Source: Thermoleophilia bacterium
GTDB taxonomy: Bacteria > Actinomycetota > Thermoleophilia > Gaiellales > Gaiellaceae
Direction of reading: 5' to 3'
Length of the DNA: 64,000 nucleotides
Assembly (NCBI GenBank): GCA_020845695.1
Contig: JADLFG010000007.1
Span: forward strand, 1-64,000
A program made the position numbers and the translations under genes. The notes below the pieces were generated by a model that saw only the letters and a program-made list of their open reading frames with translations, had not been told where the DNA came from and did not search any database. This document shows positions 42,920-50,392 of the stretch, in pieces (within the stretch, counting starts at the first letter, position 1; each line of letters begins with the position of its first letter).

Positions 42920-43935
42920 AGCGCTACCTGATCCTCGCGGAGGGCCACTCGGACGACCCGCACCACGGCAAGACGATGCGGGGCGTCGTCCGCTACGCGC
43001 CCGATCCGACGGTAGCGATTCTCGACTCGGAGCGCGCGGGCGCGACCTACGAGGGCATCACGATCGTCGGCCGCGTCGCCGACGCGCTGCCCCACGAGCC
43101 CACGACCGCTCTCGTCGGCGTCGCGCCCACCGGCGGCGTTCTGCCGCCGGTCTGGCGGGAGCTCCTGCGCGACTGCATCGCGAGCGGTCTCGACCTCGAG
43201 GCCGGCATGCACACGTTCCTCTCGGACGATCCCGAGCTCGCCGAGCTCGCGGGCCGTCACGGCGTCGAGCTGCGCGACCTGCGCCGCCCGCCGGCGGCGC
43301 TCGGCGTGCCGACGGGGGCGAACCTCCGCCACGGCGCGAAGGTCGTCCACGCGGTCGGCTCCGACTGCGCGATCGGCAAGAAGACGGTCTGCCTCGAGCT
43401 CGACCTCGAGGCCCGCCGCCGCGGCCTTCGTTCCGTGTTCGTTCCGACCGGCCAGACCGGGATCGTGATCGCCGGCTGGGGTATCGCGGTCGACGCGGTC
43501 GTCTCCGACTACGTCGCCGGCGCGGCCGAGCGGCTCGTCGTCGAGGGCGCCTCGCGCGGCGACCTGCTCTGGGTCGAGGGGCAGGGCTCGCTCGTCCACC
43601 CGTACTACTCGGGCGTCACGCTCGGCCTCTACCACGGCTCGCTGCCGCACTCGCTCGTGCTCTGCCACAAGGCCGGCGACACCCACATCGAGGAGCTGCC
43701 GGGGCACCCGATCCCGCCGCTCCGCGAGCTCGTCGACCTCTACGAGCGGGTCGCGCTACCGGCCCGGCCGGCGACCGTCGCCGCGATCGCCCTCAACACC
43801 GCGAGTCTCGACGAGGGCGCGGCCCGGCGGGCGGTCGCCACGGTCGAGGCGGAGACCGGTCTACCCGCCGACGACCCCGTGCGCTTCGCAGCGGGGAAGC
43901 TACTCGACGCGGTGCTGGCCCGCCTGCCCGCGTAG
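42916..43935 (+). CDS. dgcN: DUF1611 protein, probable D-glutamate N-acetyltransferase DgcN
   Basis: A 339-residue DUF1611 protein. The P-loop-like motif GSDCAIGKKTVCLELDLEA is at about residues 151-169, followed by VPTGQTGIVIAGWG, VEGQGSLVHPYYSGVTLGL and VLCHKAGDTHIE, all typical of the family. DUF1611 members were characterised as DgcN, which acetylates D-glutamate in a D-Glu catabolic route together with an enolase-superfamily DgcA; the gene pair here has exactly that composition and order. GTG at 42916 overlaps the dgcA stop codon. D-Glu could come from peptidoglycan turnover, in line with the aminopeptidases downstream. Confidence 0.82.
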   Translation: MKRYLILAEGHSDDPHHGKTMRGVVRYAPDPTVAILDSERAGATYEGITIVGRVADALPHEPTTALVGVAPTGGVLPPVWRELLRDCIASGLDLEAGMHTFLSDDPELAELAGRHGVELRDLRRPPAALGVPTGANLRHGAKVVHAVGSDCAIGKKTVCLELDLEARRRGLRSVFVPTGQTGIVIAGWGIAVDAVVSDYVAGAAERLVVEGASRGDLLWVEGQGSLVHPYYSGVTLGLYHGSLPHSLVLCHKAGDTHIEELPGHPIPPLRELVDLYERVALPARPATVAAIALNTASLDEGAARRAVATVEAETGLPADDPVRFAAGKLLDAVLARLPA

Positions 43936-43963
43936 CCGCGAGCGCAGCCGGTATAACGCCGGG

Positions 43964-45094
43964 GTGAGAGACCCGAGGGTCGATCGGCTCGCCGAGCTCG
44001 TCGCGGGCTACGCGCTCGAGCTGCGCGAGGGCCAGGTCATCCGTATCGACGGGGGCGCGTGCGCGCAGCCGCTCCTGCTCGCGCTCCTGCGCTCCGCGCT
44101 CCTGCTGGGGGCGAACCCGTACCTGAACGTGCCGCTGCCGGGGTTCGAGGAGATCATGCTCGAGGCGGCGTCGGACGAGCAGCTCGCGTACCTCTCCCGC
44201 CCGGAATGGCAGGAGGTCGAGGCGCTCGACGCCGTCGTCACGATCTGGTCGGACGAGAACACGAAGGCGCTCTCGGGCTCCGACCCGGTCAGGCAGAGCC
44301 GGCTGCTCGCGACCCGCCGCCAGCTTCTCAACCGCCGCTGGGAGCGGATCAGCGCCGGCGAGCTGCGCTGGTGCGGCACGCTCTTTCCGACCCAGGCCCA
44401 CGCCCAGGACGCCGAGATGTCGCTCGAGGACTACGAGCGGTTCGTCTTCCGGGCCTGCCACGTCGAGGACCCCGCCGAGAGCGCGTCCGCCCACTGGCTC
44501 TCGACCGCTGCCGCCCTGCGCGCCCGTGCGCACCGGCTCGAGTCGGTCCGCGAGCTTCGCATCGTCGGCCCCGACACCGACCTCACGGTTGGCGTTGCGG
44601 GGCGCACCTGGGTCGCGGCCGACGGCCACTTCAACCTCCCCGACGGGGAGGTGTTCACGAGCCCGGTCGAGACCGAGACCGAGGGCACGATCCGCTACCG
44701 CTTCCCGGCGATCTACGACGGGCGCGAGGTCGAGGACGTGCGGCTGCGGTTCGAAGGCGGCCGGGTCGTGGCAGCCGAGGCCGCGAGCGGGGAGGAGTAC
44801 CTGCGCTCCCTGCTCGACGTCGACGCGGGCGCCCGCGTGCTCGGCGAGGTCGCGTTCGGGCTCAACTACGAGATCGACCGCTTCACCCGCAACATCCTCT
44901 TCGACGAGAAGATCGGCGGCACGATGCACCTCGCGCTCGGCTCCGGCTTCGCGGACACGGGCGGGCGGAACCGCTCGGCCCTCCACTGGGACCTGATCTG
45001 CGATCTGCGGGCCGAGGGCGCGGTGTACGCGGACGGAGAGCTCGTCTGGCGGGCCGGCCGCTTCCTCGACGAGCCGGCGGCCGTCGATGACTGA
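43964..45094 (+). CDS. M29-family aminopeptidase (first of a tandem pair)
   Basis: A 376-residue metallo-aminopeptidase of the AmpS/PepS/AmpT (M29) family. Metal ligands are visible in LPDGEVFTSPVETETEG (Glu), GEVAFGLNYEI (Glu), ILFDEKIGGTMHLALG (Glu, His) and RSALHWDLICDL (His, Asp). It removes N-terminal residues from peptides in the cytoplasm. GTG at 43964 follows TATAAC (43952-43957) by 6 bases. It overlaps the second M29 gene by 8 bases. The two share about half their residues by eye, so they arose by tandem duplication. Confidence 0.92.
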   Translation: MRDPRVDRLAELVAGYALELREGQVIRIDGGACAQPLLLALLRSALLLGANPYLNVPLPGFEEIMLEAASDEQLAYLSRPEWQEVEALDAVVTIWSDENTKALSGSDPVRQSRLLATRRQLLNRRWERISAGELRWCGTLFPTQAHAQDAEMSLEDYERFVFRACHVEDPAESASAHWLSTAAALRARAHRLESVRELRIVGPDTDLTVGVAGRTWVAADGHFNLPDGEVFTSPVETETEGTIRYRFPAIYDGREVEDVRLRFEGGRVVAAEAASGEEYLRSLLDVDAGARVLGEVAFGLNYEIDRFTRNILFDEKIGGTMHLALGSGFADTGGRNRSALHWDLICDLRAEGAVYADGELVWRAGRFLDEPAAVDD

Positions 45095-46205
45095 CGCGCG
45101 CGCCGCCCGCCTCGCCGAGGTGATCGTCGGGTACTCGCTCGCGGTCTCGCCGGGGCAGCTCGTCGCGATCGAGGGTCCGACCCTGGCGGCGCCGCTCGTG
45201 CGCGAGCTCTGCCGGCTCGTCCTGCGCGCCGGCGCCCACCCGCGTGTCCGGCTCGCCGTCGAGGGCGCCGAGGAGCTGCGCCTCTCGCTCGCCGGCGACG
45301 CCCAGCTCGACTGGGTCGACCCGCTCTTTCGCGAGCAGGTCGAGCATGCGGACGCCCGCGTCGTCATCCTGGCCGACTTCAACACGCGGGCGCTCTCCGG
45401 TATCGACCCGCGCCGGCTCGCCCGCGTCAAGCGGGCGCGCGGCCCGTTTCTCACCCGCCTGATCGAGCGGGCGGCCGCCGGCGAGCTCGCCTGGATCGTG
45501 ACCGCGTACCCGACGAACGCGGCCGCCCAGGAGGCCGGGATGTCGCTGCGCGACTACTCCGAGCTCGTCTTCGGGGCCGCCCTGCTCGACCGCGACGACC
45601 CGGTCGCCGCCTGGCGGGAGCTGGGCGAGCGCCTGCACCGGCTCGGCGCGCGGCTTGGCGGCGTCCGCGAGCTGCGCGTGGTCGGGCCCGGCACCGACCT
45701 CTCTTTCTCGGTCGAGGGCCGCACCTGGATCCCTTGCGACGGCCTCCAGAACCTCCCGGACGGCGAAGTGTTCACGGCCCCCGTCGAGGGTTCCGTCAAC
45801 GGCGAGATCCGCTTCACCTACCCGGCCGTCTACGACCATCGCGCCGTCGAGGACGTGCGCCTGCGCTTTCGCGGCGGCGAGGTGGTGGAGGCGAGCGCCG
45901 CCCGGGGCCAGGGGTTCCTCGACGAGATGCTCGCCCTCGATGAGGGAGCCCGCCGGGTCGGCGAGTTCGCGTTCGGCCTCAACGACGCCGTCACCCGCTT
46001 CACCGGCGAGGCTCTCTTCGACGAGAAGATCGGCGGCACCGTCCACCTCGCGCTCGGCGAGGCCTACCCGGAGAGCGGCGGCGTCAACCGCTCCGCGCTG
46101 CACTGGGACATGGTCTGCGACCTGCGCGAGGGCGGCGAGGTCTACGCGGACGGCGAGCTCGTCTACCGCGACGGTCGGTTTCTGGAACGGAAAGGCACGC
46201 CGTAG
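45087..46205 (+). CDS. M29-family aminopeptidase (second of a tandem pair)
   Basis: A 372-residue paralogue of the preceding protein with the same metal motifs: LPDGEVFTAPVEGSVNGEIR, GEFAFGLND, LFDEKIGGTVHLALGEAYPE and RSALHWDMVCDL. All ligands are intact, so both copies should be active. The N-terminal substrate region differs most, which suggests divergent specificity. It starts with ATG inside the end of the first copy (8-base overlap) and is likely translated from the same mRNA. Confidence 0.92.
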   Translation: MTDARAARLAEVIVGYSLAVSPGQLVAIEGPTLAAPLVRELCRLVLRAGAHPRVRLAVEGAEELRLSLAGDAQLDWVDPLFREQVEHADARVVILADFNTRALSGIDPRRLARVKRARGPFLTRLIERAAAGELAWIVTAYPTNAAAQEAGMSLRDYSELVFGAALLDRDDPVAAWRELGERLHRLGARLGGVRELRVVGPGTDLSFSVEGRTWIPCDGLQNLPDGEVFTAPVEGSVNGEIRFTYPAVYDHRAVEDVRLRFRGGEVVEASAARGQGFLDEMLALDEGARRVGEFAFGLNDAVTRFTGEALFDEKIGGTVHLALGEAYPESGGVNRSALHWDMVCDLREGGEVYADGELVYRDGRFLERKGTP

Positions 46206-46219
46206 CCCGCGTCCCGACG

Positions 46220-46238
46220 CCAACGGTAATATCGTTGG
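46220..46238 (+). promoter_or_regulatory. Operator/promoter of the AbrB-PIN toxin-antitoxin pair
   Basis: CCAACG (46220-46225) and CGTTGG (46233-46238) form a perfect inverted repeat around TAATAT (46227-46232), which lies 7 bases before the antitoxin ATG. An operator centred on the -10 element fits autorepression by the AbrB-type antitoxin. Confidence 0.7.
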
Positions 46239-46239
46239 C

Positions 46240-46485
46240 ATGAAAGCTTCCATAGATCGTCTCGGCCGGGTGGTCGTTCCCAAGCCGATCCGGGAGAAGC
46301 TGCGGCTGACGGGCGGCGAGATCCTGGAGGTCCAGGAACGCGATGGCGTGATCGAGCTCCGCCCGGCGGCGACGGAGGTGGCGGTGATCGACACGCCCGA
46401 GGGTCCGGTGGCCGTTCCGGTCGAAGAGGTTCCGCCGCTGACCGACGAGCTCGTTCGCGACGTGCTCGAGCAGGTTCGCCGCTGA
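46240..46485 (+). CDS. AbrB/MazE-type antitoxin
   Basis: An 81-residue protein with an N-terminal swapped-hairpin AbrB DNA-binding domain: ASIDRLGRVVVPKPIREKLR then GGEILEVQERDGVIELRP. The C-terminal acidic tail (about residues 50-81) should bind the toxin. The ATG sits directly after the inverted repeat and -10 hexamer. The stop overlaps the first codon of the PIN gene. Confidence 0.9.
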   Translation: MKASIDRLGRVVVPKPIREKLRLTGGEILEVQERDGVIELRPAATEVAVIDTPEGPVAVPVEEVPPLTDELVRDVLEQVRR

Positions 46486-46886
46486 TCGCGATCGACACGA
46501 GCGTGGCCGTGGCAGCGCTGGCCGGCTGGCACGCCGGCCATGAGTCCGCGCGCCGGGCCGCCCGTGGCGCCGCGATCCCTGCGCACGCGCGGCTCGAAAC
46601 CTACTCCGTGCTCACGCGGCTGCCGCCTCCTCACCGGCTCGACCCGGAGGTGGTGGCTGGCCTGCTCGAGAGTCGGTTCCCCGCCGAGCGGACGCTCGTC
46701 CCGTCCCCACTGCTGAGCCTCGATATCGTCGAGCGCTGCTGCAGCGCGGGGGTTGACGGCGGGTCCGTGTACGACGCCCTGGTCGCGCTGACGGCCGCCG
46801 AGGCGGGGGCCAGGCTCATGACGCGGGACGCTCGTGCGGCGCGTATCTACAGGCGGCTCGGGGTCGCCTTCGAGCTTGCCGGCTGA
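46482..46886 (+). CDS. PIN-domain toxin (VapC-like) with probable CTG start
   Basis: A 134-residue PIN protein, reading from codon 46482: IAIDTSVAVAALAGW (first Asp), ARLETYSVLTRLP (Glu), GGSVYDALVALTA (Asp) and ARLMTRDARAARIY (Asp). The essential first Asp (codon 46494) lies upstream of the first standard start codon (GTG 46503). The only start that includes it without running through the antitoxin in another frame is CTG at 46482, overlapping the antitoxin stop as CTGA. It is thus either a CTG-initiated toxin or, if GTG is used, an N-terminally damaged one. Confidence 0.8.
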   Translation: MIAIDTSVAVAALAGWHAGHESARRAARGAAIPAHARLETYSVLTRLPPPHRLDPEVVAGLLESRFPAERTLVPSPLLSLDIVERCCSAGVDGGSVYDALVALTAAEAGARLMTRDARAARIYRRLGVAFELAG

Positions 46887-47012
46887 GCTTCGGCCTCGGT
46901 GCCGCCGCCGGCGGTGTCGTGGGTGGAGCGGTCGACGCGCTCGGGCAGCGGCGAGTGGTCGCCGCGGGCTCGTCTACACTGGCCTCCCGCCACGCCCGAT
47001 GGGAGGTCAGTC

Positions 47013-47687
47013 CTGAACGTCGAGCACGTTCGGCCCCCGCAGCTCTGGGAGGCTGTCCTCGAGCGCATCCGGGCCGCGGTCCTCGGCGGCGAGCTCCCGG
47101 CCGGCGCGAAGCTCGTCGAGGCGGAGCTCGCCGAACGCTTCGGCACGAGCCGCGGCCCCGTGCGGGAGGCGATCAGGGAGCTCGCTCGCGAGGGCCTCGT
47201 GGTCGAGCTGCCCCGCCGCGGTACCGTCGTCTCGACGCTCACGGCCCGCGACCTGGCCGAGGTCTACGCCGTGCGGGAGGCGCTCGAGCTCGGGGCGGCG
47301 AAATCCGCGGTCGCGCGAGCGAGCGACGCCCGGCTCTCGGCGCTTGGCACGCACCTCGACGCGATGGAGCGGGCCCGCGAGTCCCGCGCGGACCACCTCG
47401 AGGTGGCGGCGCACGACCTCGCCTTCCACCGCGCGCTCGTCGAGCTCGCCGGGAACGCGCGCATGAGCGCGATCGAGGAGCAGATGCTGGCCCAGACGGC
47501 GCTGCTTCTGCGCACGGCCGCCGAGGCCAACCCGACGCTGCGCAGCGAGCTTCGCCCCGCTGCCCACCGCGACATCCACGCGGCCCTCCTCGAGCGCGAC
47601 CTCGGGCGCGCCCGGGTGGCGATCGAGGCGCACTACCGCTACGCGGAGGAGCGTCTCTTCGCCGGCCTCGACCGCGCGGGCGGTTGA
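47013..47687 (+). CDS. GntR-family (FCD/FadR-type) transcriptional regulator
   Basis: About 224 residues: an N-terminal winged helix (LWEAVLERIRAAVLGGELPA; LAERFGTSRGPVREAIREL; GLVVELPRRGTVVSTL) and a C-terminal all-helical FCD ligand domain (from DLAEVYAVREALELGAAKSA). It probably represses the C1 operon that begins 38 bases after its stop. The start is not standard: TACACT (46975-46980) would place the transcript start near 46987, a GGGAGGT Shine-Dalgarno is at 47001-47007, and the first in-frame codon able to initiate after it is CTG at 47013. An ATG at 46999 opens a five-codon out-of-frame leader ending in TGA at 47014-47016. Confidence 0.88.
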   Translation: MNVEHVRPPQLWEAVLERIRAAVLGGELPAGAKLVEAELAERFGTSRGPVREAIRELAREGLVVELPRRGTVVSTLTARDLAEVYAVREALELGAAKSAVARASDARLSALGTHLDAMERARESRADHLEVAAHDLAFHRALVELAGNARMSAIEEQMLAQTALLLRTAAEANPTLRSELRPAAHRDIHAALLERDLGRARVAIEAHYRYAEERLFAGLDRAGG

Positions 47688-47723
47688 CCGCGGGTCGCGC
47701 GGAGAGTATGGTTAACAGTTAAC
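47684..47723 (+). promoter_or_regulatory. Promoter and GntR operator of the corrinoid C1 operon
   Basis: TTGACC (47684-47689), a 17-base spacer, TATGGT (47707-47712), then GTTAAC (47711-47716)-A-GTTAAC (47718-47723) directly before the ATG at 47725. The -35 element contains the GntR gene's stop codon. The double GTTAAC covers the expected transcription start, so binding there by the upstream GntR protein would block transcription. Confidence 0.75.
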
Positions 47724-47724
47724 T

Positions 47725-48354
47725 ATGGGCGGGGTGCCAGACATCGGCGCGCGCGCCGAGCTCGTCCCGATGGACGCCCAGTTCGAGGAGATCTCGATCG
47801 GGCTCTACGTGCGCGACGGGGCGGCGCTCGTCCACACCTACAGCCCGAAGCCGGGCGCCCGCGAGCGGATCTCTTTCGTCACCCGCGCGCTCTCGGTGCT
47901 CGGCGGCCTCGAGCCCGACGGGGAGCGCGTCCGTTTCGCGTGCGGCGCCTGGCACGCCGCCGCGGCCAGGCGGGCCTTCCTCGAGGCCTGCAAGGTCGAC
48001 CCGGCCGCGCCGCTCGCGGCGTGGCCGCTCGAGCTCGCCGATCGCAAGACCGGCCAGACGATCCGGGCGCGGTCGCTCGGGTCGGGTCTCTACCGGCTCG
48101 AGGCGGAGGGGGCGACCGCGCAGACGGCGAGCCGGGCGCCGGCCGTCGCCCGCGGGCTCGCCAAGCTCGCCGAGCTCGAGACCGGTGACGACCCCGAGAC
48201 GGTCCGGTTCGCGTGCGGCCGGCCCCACGACGCCCTCGTCGGTCTGCTCCTGCCCCGCGCTCTGAACGTGCGGGCGGCGCTTCGCGAGGAGGAGGCGAAG
48301 GCGACGCGCGGCGTGCTCGTCGCGCCCGGCGCCCCCGAGGAGCCGGCCGGATGA
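47725..48354 (+). CDS. Unknown protein, first gene of the corrinoid C1 operon (209 aa)
   Basis: A 209-residue soluble protein I do not recognise. It contains two related segments: LGGLEPDGERVRFACGAWHA (about residues 53-72) and LAELETGDDPETVRFACGRP followed by HD (about 151-172), each with the phrase VRFACG and a following His. This suggests a duplicated Cys/His-bearing half-domain. The N-terminus (QFEEISIGLYVRDGAALVHT) is beta-rich. It is the promoter-proximal gene and overlaps the UroD-like gene by 4 bases, so it is probably part of the pathway, perhaps binding substrate, metal or cofactor. It has no membrane segment or signal. Confidence 0.8.
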   Translation: MGGVPDIGARAELVPMDAQFEEISIGLYVRDGAALVHTYSPKPGARERISFVTRALSVLGGLEPDGERVRFACGAWHAAAARRAFLEACKVDPAAPLAAWPLELADRKTGQTIRARSLGSGLYRLEAEGATAQTASRAPAVARGLAKLAELETGDDPETVRFACGRPHDALVGLLLPRALNVRAALREEEAKATRGVLVAPGAPEEPAG

Positions 48355-49370
48355 CGAGCCGCGAGCGCGTCCTCGCCGCTCTCGCGCGCGAGCCGGTCGA
48401 TCGGACACCGGTCGTGAACCCGACCTCGGTCGCGACGGTCGAGCTGATGGACCTCGTCGAGGCGCCGTTCCCGGAGGCAAACCGCGAGCCCGAGCTGATG
48501 GCGCGGCTCGCCGCGACCGGCCACACGGAGCTCGGCTTCGACTCGATCATGCCCGTGTTCTCGATCATCCAGGACTCCTCGGCGCTCGGCTGCAAGATCC
48601 AGTGGGAGCAGAAGGACAACTGGCCGACCGTCCGCATGACCGAGCCGATCTACGCGACGCCGGCCGACATCCGTATCCCCGACGACCTGCTCGAGCATCC
48701 GGACACCCGCTGCGTGCTCGAGGCGATCCGGATCCTCAGGCGGCGCTTCGGCGGCGAGGTCGCGATCATCGGCAAGACGATGGGACCCTGGTCGCTCGCC
48801 TACCACGGCTTCGGCGTCGAGCGCTTCCTGCTCATGTCGCTCGACGACGAGGCGATGACCAGGGAGTGCCTCGAGCGCCTGAAAGAGGTCACCGTCGCGT
48901 TCGGGCTCGCCCAGATCGAGGCCGGTGCCGACGCGCTCACCCTGCCCGACCACGCGACCGGCGACCTCGTCTCCGGCGAGTACTACCGCCGCTACCTGCT
49001 CGACCTCCACGTCGAGCTGGCCGAGCGCCTGCCCGCGCCGCTCATCCTCCACATCTGCGGGCGCACCGTCGACCGGATGGGCGACATCGCGAGAACGGGC
49101 ATGGCCGCGTTCCACTTCGACTCGAAGAACCGCCCGGCCGAGTCGATGGCCGCGGTCGGGGGCGGGATCGCTCTCGTCGGCAACGTCAACAACCCGGAGA
49201 CCCTGTTCTCGCGCGGCCCCGCCGAGGTCGGGGCCGAGGTGGCCGCGTGTCTCGAGGCCGGGGTCCAGATGGTCGGGCCGGAGTGCGCGATCCCGCTCCA
49301 GACCTCGATCGAGAACCTGCGCGCGATCCGCGCGACCGTCGACGACTGGCACGCCGCCCGGGCGGCCTGA
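48351..49370 (+). CDS. UroD-family corrinoid methyltransferase (MtaA/CmuA/MtvB type)
   Basis: A 339-residue TIM-barrel protein of the UroD superfamily. Unlike true haem-pathway UroD, it has the zinc-thiolate methyltransferase motif: His234 and Cys236 in LILHICGRTVDRM and Cys312 in VGPECAIPLQTSIENL. This H-x-C-...-C site activates a methyl acceptor or donor in MtaA, CmuA and O-demethylase methyltransferases. With the adjacent corrinoid protein it should move a methyl group from a substrate to Co(I). The substrate is unknown; a methoxylated compound is the best inference. ATG at 48351 overlaps the previous stop codon. Confidence 0.88.
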   Translation: MTSRERVLAALAREPVDRTPVVNPTSVATVELMDLVEAPFPEANREPELMARLAATGHTELGFDSIMPVFSIIQDSSALGCKIQWEQKDNWPTVRMTEPIYATPADIRIPDDLLEHPDTRCVLEAIRILRRRFGGEVAIIGKTMGPWSLAYHGFGVERFLLMSLDDEAMTRECLERLKEVTVAFGLAQIEAGADALTLPDHATGDLVSGEYYRRYLLDLHVELAERLPAPLILHICGRTVDRMGDIARTGMAAFHFDSKNRPAESMAAVGGGIALVGNVNNPETLFSRGPAEVGAEVAACLEAGVQMVGPECAIPLQTSIENLRAIRATVDDWHAARAA

Positions 49371-49386
49371 AAGGGGGACGAGCCGG

Positions 49387-50145
49387 ATGGCAGAGATCGC
49401 CGAGATCGCGAACGGGCTCCTGCGCGCCGAGGTCGAGGAGTTCGTCGAGCGCCCGGACGAGCGGGAGCGCCTGATCGCCCTCTTCAGCGGGGCGCGCCCG
49501 GAGCTGCAGGAGGTCGCGGCCGCCGTCGTCGAGGGCGAGCACCACGAGGCCGACCGGCTGACCCGGGCGGCGCTCGACGCGGGGGCGGAAGCGCTCGAGG
49601 TGATGGACGACGGTCTGATCGCCGGGATGGCGCTCGTCGGGATCAAGTTCAGGGACAACGCGATCTTCGTTCCCGAGGTGCTCGCCTGCGCACGCGCGAT
49701 GAAGGCCGGTATGTCCCACATCGAGCCGATCCTGTCCGCCTCCGGGATCGAGCCGCTCGCGACCGTCGTCATGGGCACGGTCAAGGGCGACCTGCACGAC
49801 ATCGGCAAGAACCTCTGCATCATGATGCTGCGCGGCTCCGGCTTCGAGGTCGTCGACCTCGGCGTCGACACGTCGCCCGACGACTTCATCGACGCGGTCG
49901 AGGAGCACGGGGCGCCGCTGCTCGGGATGTCCGCGCTGCTCACGACCACGATGCCGAACATGGGCAGGACGATCGAGGCCTTCATCGACGCCGACCTGCG
50001 CGACCGCGTCAAGATCATGGTCGGCGGAGCGCCCGTGACCCAGGAGTTCGCAGACGACATGGGCGCCGACGGCTACGGGAAGGACGCCGTCGCCTGCGTC
50101 ACGCTCGCCAAGCAGCTCGTCGCGGAGGGGGCCGGTGTCGGCTGA
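49387..50145 (+). CDS. Corrinoid methyl-carrier protein
   Basis: A 252-residue two-domain carrier. The N-terminal helical cap covers about residues 30-120. The cobalamin domain has the axial ligand His137 in GTVKGDLHDIGKNLCIMM (D-x-H-x-x-G), with SALLTTTMPNMG and GGAPVTQEFA. It accepts the methyl group from the UroD-like enzyme and hands it to the methyl-H4folate methyltransferase at 53560. An extra N-terminal helix of about 30 residues distinguishes it from the paralogue at 33675-34310. A Shine-Dalgarno AAAGGGGGA precedes the ATG. Confidence 0.95.
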   Translation: MAEIAEIANGLLRAEVEEFVERPDERERLIALFSGARPELQEVAAAVVEGEHHEADRLTRAALDAGAEALEVMDDGLIAGMALVGIKFRDNAIFVPEVLACARAMKAGMSHIEPILSASGIEPLATVVMGTVKGDLHDIGKNLCIMMLRGSGFEVVDLGVDTSPDDFIDAVEEHGAPLLGMSALLTTTMPNMGRTIEAFIDADLRDRVKIMVGGAPVTQEFADDMGADGYGKDAVACVTLAKQLVAEGAGVG

Positions 50146-50392
50146 GCCCACCCGCCGCCTCGATCCCGCCGACTACCAGGCACGGCTCGACCGGATCTCG
50201 GAGCTGTTCTCGTCGATGATCGAGCACGCGAGCGAGCTCTCGACGCGGCGCTGTCCCTACCGTGACCGGCTCGACCGCTGCACCGCCGCCTTCGGCTGTC
50301 GCAACCAGCGCTTCCCCGAGGGCAGGAACGGTACGAAGCTCTGCGGTGGGGACGATAAGCTCGACTACAGAAGCGCGTGGGAGACGAGCTGA
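50135..50392 (+). CDS. Small Cys-rich protein of the corrinoid operon (85 aa)
   Basis: An 85-residue protein. The N-terminal half is a helix (DYQARLDRISELFSSMIEHA). The C-terminal half carries four Cys in CPYRDRLDRCTAAFGC and KLCGGDDKLDYR, a pattern fit for a zinc or iron-sulfur site. I do not recognise the family. It overlaps the corrinoid protein gene by 11 bases and the reactivase gene by 16 bases, so all three are tightly coupled. Its GTG start has the Shine-Dalgarno GGAGGGGG. A role in corrinoid loading, reduction or reactivation is inferred from position only. Confidence 0.75.
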   Translation: MSAEPTRRLDPADYQARLDRISELFSSMIEHASELSTRRCPYRDRLDRCTAAFGCRNQRFPEGRNGTKLCGGDDKLDYRSAWETS

